From the NCBI RefSeq assembly GCF_900177325.1, contig NZ_FXBL01000004.1, forward strand, positions 1,488,001-1,552,000: a stretch of 64,000 nt of DNA, in the 5' to 3' direction. The notes under the pieces are model-generated. The model was not told the DNA's origin. It worked only from the letters and a program-made list of their open reading frames with translations, and searched no databases. Positions within the stretch are counted from its first letter, which is position 1, and the number at the start of each line of letters is the position of its first letter. The DNA comes from Mesorhizobium australicum. GTDB lineage: Bacteria > Pseudomonadota > Alphaproteobacteria > Rhizobiales > Rhizobiaceae. The translations under genes and the position numbers were made by a program. Shown here piece by piece: positions 60,585 through 64,000 of this stretch.

Positions 60585-61589
60585 TCAGTGCCGGATGCGC
60601 GGGTTGATGAGGCCGTAGAGCAGATCCACGATCAGGTTCACCAGCATGATGATCGAGGCGATGATCAGCAGGCCGCCCTGGATGACGGGATAGTCGCGCT
60701 TGAACACCGAATCGACCATCCACTTGCCGATGCCCGGCCAGGAGAAGATGGACTCGGTCAGGATCGCGCCGGCGAGCATCACGCCGACCTGCAGGCCGAT
60801 CGTGGTGACGACCGGGATCATCGCATTGCGCAGCGCGTGCACGCCGATGACGCGCAGCGGCGGCAGGCCCTTGGCGCGGGCGGTGCGCACATAGTCCTCG
60901 CCCAGCACCTCGAGCATCGCCGAGCGCGTCTGGCGGGCGATGACGGCGAGCGGGATCGTGCCGAGCACGATGGTGGGCAGGATGAGGTGCGAGACCGCCG
61001 AACTGAACGCGCCCTTCTGGCCGGAGATCAGCGAGTCGATCAGCATGAAGCCGGTGACCGGCTGGAAGAAGTAGGAGAAGGAGATCCGGCCCGACACCGG
61101 CGTCCATTGCAGGAAGCCGGAGAAGAAAATGATGAGCAGCAGGCCCCACCAGAAGATCGGCATCGAATAGCCGATGAGAGCCGTGCCCATGACCGATTGA
61201 TCTATGAAGGATCCTCGTCGGATCGCCGCTATGATCCCGGCCGGGATGCCGAGGATCACCGCGAAGATGATGGCGCAGAGGGAGAGCTCAAGCGTCGCCG
61301 GGAACAGCTTGGCGAAGATCGACAGGACCGGTTCCTTGGTAGTGATCGACCGGCCGAAATCTCCGGTGAGCACGTTGCCGAGATAGTCGAGATACTGGAT
61401 CACGATAGGCCGGTCATAGCCGAGCTCGTGCGAGATCTTCTCGTAGCGTTCCGGCGACATCACCCGTTCGCCCGACATCAGCATGACGGGATCGCCCGGC
61501 AGCAGCCGGATGAAGGCGAAGGCGACGATCGAGACGCCGATGAAGGTCGGGATCAGGACGGCGAGGCGTCCCAGGAAAAAGCGCAGCAT
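60585..61589 (-). CDS. dppB: Dipeptide/oligopeptide-type ABC transporter permease (DppB-like)
   Basis: A 334-residue permease opening MLRFFLGRLAVLIPTFIGVSI, typical of DppB. Family segments FIRLLPGDPVMLMSGERVMSPE and the coupling loop TRSAMLEVLGEDYVRTARAKGLPP are clear, with about six membrane helices. It is separated from dppA by 134 bases holding a strong hairpin. Confidence 0.94.
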   Translation of the reverse strand: MLRFFLGRLAVLIPTFIGVSIVAFAFIRLLPGDPVMLMSGERVMSPERYEKISHELGYDRPIVIQYLDYLGNVLTGDFGRSITTKEPVLSIFAKLFPATLELSLCAIIFAVILGIPAGIIAAIRRGSFIDQSVMGTALIGYSMPIFWWGLLLIIFFSGFLQWTPVSGRISFSYFFQPVTGFMLIDSLISGQKGAFSSAVSHLILPTIVLGTIPLAVIARQTRSAMLEVLGEDYVRTARAKGLPPLRVIGVHALRNAMIPVVTTIGLQVGVMLAGAILTESIFSWPGIGKWMVDSVFKRDYPVIQGGLLIIASIIMLVNLIVDLLYGLINPRIRH

Positions 61590-61678
61590 GGCCCACCAAA
61601 AGGTCTGTGCCGGATGTGCGGGCGCGCGGAACGACAGGTTTCGCGCGGTTTATCCGCGCCGGTACGCGCATAGCAAAA

Positions 61679-61704
61679 GGGGGCGTCCGTCGCCGGACAC
61701 CCCC
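61679..61704 (-). terminator. GC-rich hairpin with T run between dppA and dppB
   Basis: On the minus strand GGGGGTGTCCG and CGGACGCCCCC form an 11-bp stem (one mismatch) with a GCGA loop, followed by TTTT. This is a classic intrinsic-terminator shape just 20 bases after the dppA stop. It probably causes partial termination, giving more binding protein than permease, as seen in many peptide-transport operons. Confidence 0.75.
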
Positions 61705-61723
61705 GCGAAGATGCTATGTCAGC

Positions 61724-63316
61724 TTACTCGGCAATGTCGACGCCCGTGAAGGCGTGATGGCCGAGCGGGCTCATCACATAGCCGGAGACCTTCTTCGACA
61801 TCGGCATCACGACGACCGAGTGGTCGAGCGTGACCCACGGCGCCTCGCGCTTGAAGACGACCTGGGCCTCTTCGTAGAGCTTGGCGCGCTCGGCCTGGTC
61901 GGTCGAGGTCTTGGCCTGCGTCACCAGCTTGTCGAACTCCTCGTTGCACCACTGCGCGCGGTTGTTGCCGCCGACCGCGTCGCAGCCGAGCAGGGTGTGC
62001 AGGAAGTTGTCCGGATCGCCGTTGTCGCCGGTCCAGCCGAGGATGACGGCACCGTCGCGATCCTTGGCCTTCGAACGGTCCAGATATTCCGCCCATTCAT
62101 AGGTCACGATCTCGGCCTTCACGCCGATCTCGGCGAGGTCGGCCTGGATGATCTCGGCGGCGCGGCGCGCGTCGAGCATGTAAGGACGCGCGACAGGCAT
62201 CGCCCAGACCTTCATCGACAGGTCTTTGACGCCGGCGGCTTCGAGGGCTGCCTTGGCCGCGGCCGGGTCGTATTTGTCGTCCTCGATCGCGTCGTTGTAG
62301 CCCCACATGGTCGGCGGCATCGGGTTCTTGGCGACGGAAGCCGCGCCCTGGAACACCGCGTCGACGATCGCCTGCTTGTTGATTGCGCCGGCGATAGCCT
62401 TGCGGACCTCGGTCTTGTCGAACGGAGGCTGCATGGTGTTGAAGGCGAGATAGGCGACGTTGAGACCATTCTCCTCCATCACCTGCAGGTTCGGGTCGGC
62501 CTTCATGGCGGCGACGTCGGCGGCCGCCGGATACGGCATCACGTGGCACTCGCCGGCCTGGAGCTTCTGGTAGCGGACCGAGGCTTCCTTGGTGATGGCG
62601 AAGACGAGGTCGTCGATCTTCTCCTTACCCTTCCAGTAGTCCGGGTTGGCCTTGTACTGAATGCGCGCGTCGAGCTGGTAGTCGACGAACTGGAACGGAC
62701 CGGTGCCGATCGGCTTCTGGTTCAGCTGTTCCTTCGTGCCGGCCTCGGCCAGCTTGTCGGCATATTCCTTGGAGACGATCGAGCCGAAGTCCATGCCGAG
62801 ATTGGTGAGGAACGGAGCTTCCTTCTGCTTCAGCACGAACTTGACGGTCATGTCGTCGACCTTCTCGATCGAGGCGATCAGGTCGGGCATGCCCATGCCG
62901 GCGAAATATTCCCATGCGCCGCCGGTGACATACTGGTTGTAGGGATTGTCGGCCTTGAGCTGGCGCTCGAAGGAGAAGATCACGTCATCCGCGTTGAGCT
63001 CGCGGGTGGGGGTGAAGTAGTCGGTGGTCTGGAACTTGACGCCCGGGCGGATCTTGAACGTGTACTGCAGCCCGTCGTCGGAAATCTCGTAGCTCTCGGC
63101 GAGGCCGGGCTCGATCTCGGTGGTGCCGGGCTTGAACTCGACGAGGCGGTTGTAGACGGGACGAGACGACGCGTCGAACGTGGTGCCGGCGGTATAGAGG
63201 GCGGGGTCGAAACCCTCCGGTGAGCCCTCCGAGCAGTAGACCAGTGTCTTTGCGCTGGCCACGCCGCTCAGGACGGTTGCGGCAAGCAACGCCGCCGCAA
63301 AACTCAGTTTTTTCAT
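61724..63316 (-). CDS. dppA: Dipeptide/oligopeptide-type ABC transporter substrate-binding protein (DppA-like)
   Basis: A 530-residue family-5 periplasmic binding protein. Signal peptide MKKLSFAAALLAATVLSGVASA, mature start KTLVYCSEGSPEGFDPALYT, resembling E. coli DppA (KTLVYCSEGSPEGFNP). The Cys pairs typical of DppA are present in VYCSEG..., LLGCDAV and QWCNEEF. Start chosen at 63316; the frame extends 58 codons further without a signal-like sequence. It likely binds dipeptides or heme/5-aminolevulinate-like ligands. First gene of dppA-B-C-hyp-D-F. Confidence 0.95.
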   Translation of the reverse strand: MKKLSFAAALLAATVLSGVASAKTLVYCSEGSPEGFDPALYTAGTTFDASSRPVYNRLVEFKPGTTEIEPGLAESYEISDDGLQYTFKIRPGVKFQTTDYFTPTRELNADDVIFSFERQLKADNPYNQYVTGGAWEYFAGMGMPDLIASIEKVDDMTVKFVLKQKEAPFLTNLGMDFGSIVSKEYADKLAEAGTKEQLNQKPIGTGPFQFVDYQLDARIQYKANPDYWKGKEKIDDLVFAITKEASVRYQKLQAGECHVMPYPAAADVAAMKADPNLQVMEENGLNVAYLAFNTMQPPFDKTEVRKAIAGAINKQAIVDAVFQGAASVAKNPMPPTMWGYNDAIEDDKYDPAAAKAALEAAGVKDLSMKVWAMPVARPYMLDARRAAEIIQADLAEIGVKAEIVTYEWAEYLDRSKAKDRDGAVILGWTGDNGDPDNFLHTLLGCDAVGGNNRAQWCNEEFDKLVTQAKTSTDQAERAKLYEEAQVVFKREAPWVTLDHSVVVMPMSKKVSGYVMSPLGHHAFTGVDIAE

Positions 63317-63592
63317 AAATAACGCTCCCATTCTTTTTCGCCCGAGCCATCTGACAGGCTCGCGAAGCCTCATATAAGCATCGAATTCGGAGCATTGGAA
63401 CTCCCCCTGGCGTGGCGTAGGGGAATGTTTGAAATCCGTCGGACGCGCGGTGGGAGCAGCGGAATCGCGACACTTGCGCGCCTCGGTCATCTCACCCTAG
63501 ATAGACCTACCAAGGATCGACCGCTATTTGCGGCCGGCACGAAATACAAAAGGTCCTGGCGGCACTCCGCCGGGACGAGGAGGGAGCAGGGA
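63317..63592. promoter_or_regulatory. Divergent promoter region dppA / Lys-Ala-rich gene
   Basis: A 276-base region between divergent starts with no convincing gene; open frames here are extensions of flanking frames. It must hold promoters in both directions. I cannot assign -35/-10 pairs with confidence. Confidence 0.4.
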
Positions 63593-64000
63593 ATGGCAAA
63601 GTCGGCAGGAAAGTCCGGTGCGGGGGCAGGGGCCGCCGCTGGCAAGTCGGCAAAGGCCGATGCGCCGAAGAGCGGTCTCGCGGCACGCACCAAACCGTCC
63701 GACATGAAGAAGGCGCCCGCTGAAAGCGTGAAGAAGCCGGCCGCCAAGCGGGCAGCGGAAAGCAAGGCGAGGCCGGCCGCGGCCGCCGCTCCGGCCAAGG
63801 CGAAAGCCAAGCCCGCCGCTACGCCCAAGTCTGCCGTGTCCAAGTCGGCCGCTCCCAAGCCGGCGGCCAAGACCGTGAAGGCCGCGAAGCCGGCTGCCGC
63901 CGCAGCGGTGGCGCCTACGAAGGCCGCCGCCAAGGCCGCGCCGAAGCCCAGGGCCACGAAATCCGCGACCACGAAGCCGGTGGCGATGAAGGCGGCCGCG
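63593..64000 (+). CDS. Lys/Ala/Pro-rich basic protein, N-terminal part (cut by window edge)
   Basis: 136 codons are open from ATG 63593 to the right edge, with GGAGGGAGCAGGGA directly upstream. The sequence is almost entirely Lys, Ala and Pro with some Ser/Thr: MAKSAGKSGAGAGAAAGK, then repeated (K)xxAAAKPAAxK units, resembling histone-H1-like or PhaF-like basic tails. No globular domain has begun yet, so this may be a disordered extension of a larger DNA- or RNA-polymerase-binding protein. Function not assigned. Confidence 0.7.
   Translation, partial: MAKSAGKSGAGAGAAAGKSAKADAPKSGLAARTKPSDMKKAPAESVKKPAAKRAAESKARPAAAAAPAKAKAKPAATPKSAVSKSAAPKPAAKTVKAAKPAAAAAVAPTKAAAKAAPKPRATKSATTKPVAMKAAA

Noticed and set aside
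63487..63972. A 161-codon Ala-rich minus-strand frame at the right edge
   Set aside because: It mirrors the Lys/Ala-rich plus-strand gene, which has a very strong ribosome-binding site. The Ala/Gly/Leu string is what that sequence gives on the other strand.

Overview
The window comes from a GC-rich alphaproteobacterium, most likely of the Rhizobiales (Mesorhizobium/Aminobacter-like). The signs are strong G/C bias at third codon positions, many ABC and TRAP transporters, palindromic intergenic repeats with 'cccctcatccg...ttctcccc' arms, and rhizobial-style Fpr, Crp/cyclase and Mrp genes. This placement is inferred from content, since no rRNA is present. About 55 genes can be supported, plus one complete tRNA-Thr(CGT), one IS110-family element and at least seven palindromic repeats.

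Bases 1-13.3 kb: hyuA and the start of hyuB (minus strand), a ferredoxin-NADP reductase, an acetylpolyamine amidohydrolase, a YtcJ-type amidohydrolase, a complete polyamine-type ABC transporter (potABCD-like), then a NylB-like serine hydrolase translationally coupled to an amidase. The theme is uptake and hydrolysis of amines and amides. Bases 13.4-19.8 kb: a BMP-family (nucleoside/nucleobase) ABC transporter with an overlapping CodA-type deaminase. The deaminase has lost the Asp equivalent to E. coli CodA Asp-314, the residue that discriminates against 5-methylcytosine. Bases 20-27.2 kb: an IS110 element with a strong 5' hairpin (candidate bridge RNA), an Mrp/ApbC P-loop protein, a class III cyclase-TolB-TPR protein convergent with a Crp/Fnr regulator, and a paaG-like gene.

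Bases 27.4-56.85 kb look like one catabolic genomic island. A 34-bp perfect copy of the 3' end of tRNA-Thr (27374-27407) recurs in direct orientation at 56816-56849. The island holds two modules separated by a relic of a TraA conjugative relaxase. Module 1 (27.7-38.8 kb) has an FMN-dependent LLM monooxygenase, an SDR, a flavin reductase, an M28-like hydrolase, two alpha/beta hydrolases, a LysR regulator and a TRAP transporter; three near-identical ATAACCrTTTrGT sites suggest a LysR regulon. Module 2 (39.4-51.2 kb) has an aromatic FAD monooxygenase, IclR, a second TRAP transporter, a BphC-type extradiol dioxygenase, an FAH-fold hydrolase, a quinone-oxidoreductase-like enzyme, and a class I P450 with its ferredoxin, ferredoxin reductase and a CMD-like protein. 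A TetR-controlled RND efflux pair closes the island. No integrase is recognisable inside it.

Bases 56.87-64 kb: an ABM-domain protein, a dipeptide-type ABC operon (dppA-B-C-hypothetical-D-F, minus strand) with a terminator-like hairpin after dppA, and the start of a Lys/Ala/Pro-rich protein cut by the window edge. The overall picture is a soil bacterium with a nitrogen- and amide-scavenging core into which an aromatic or xenobiotic degradation island has been inserted. The island's substrate cannot be named from sequence alone.
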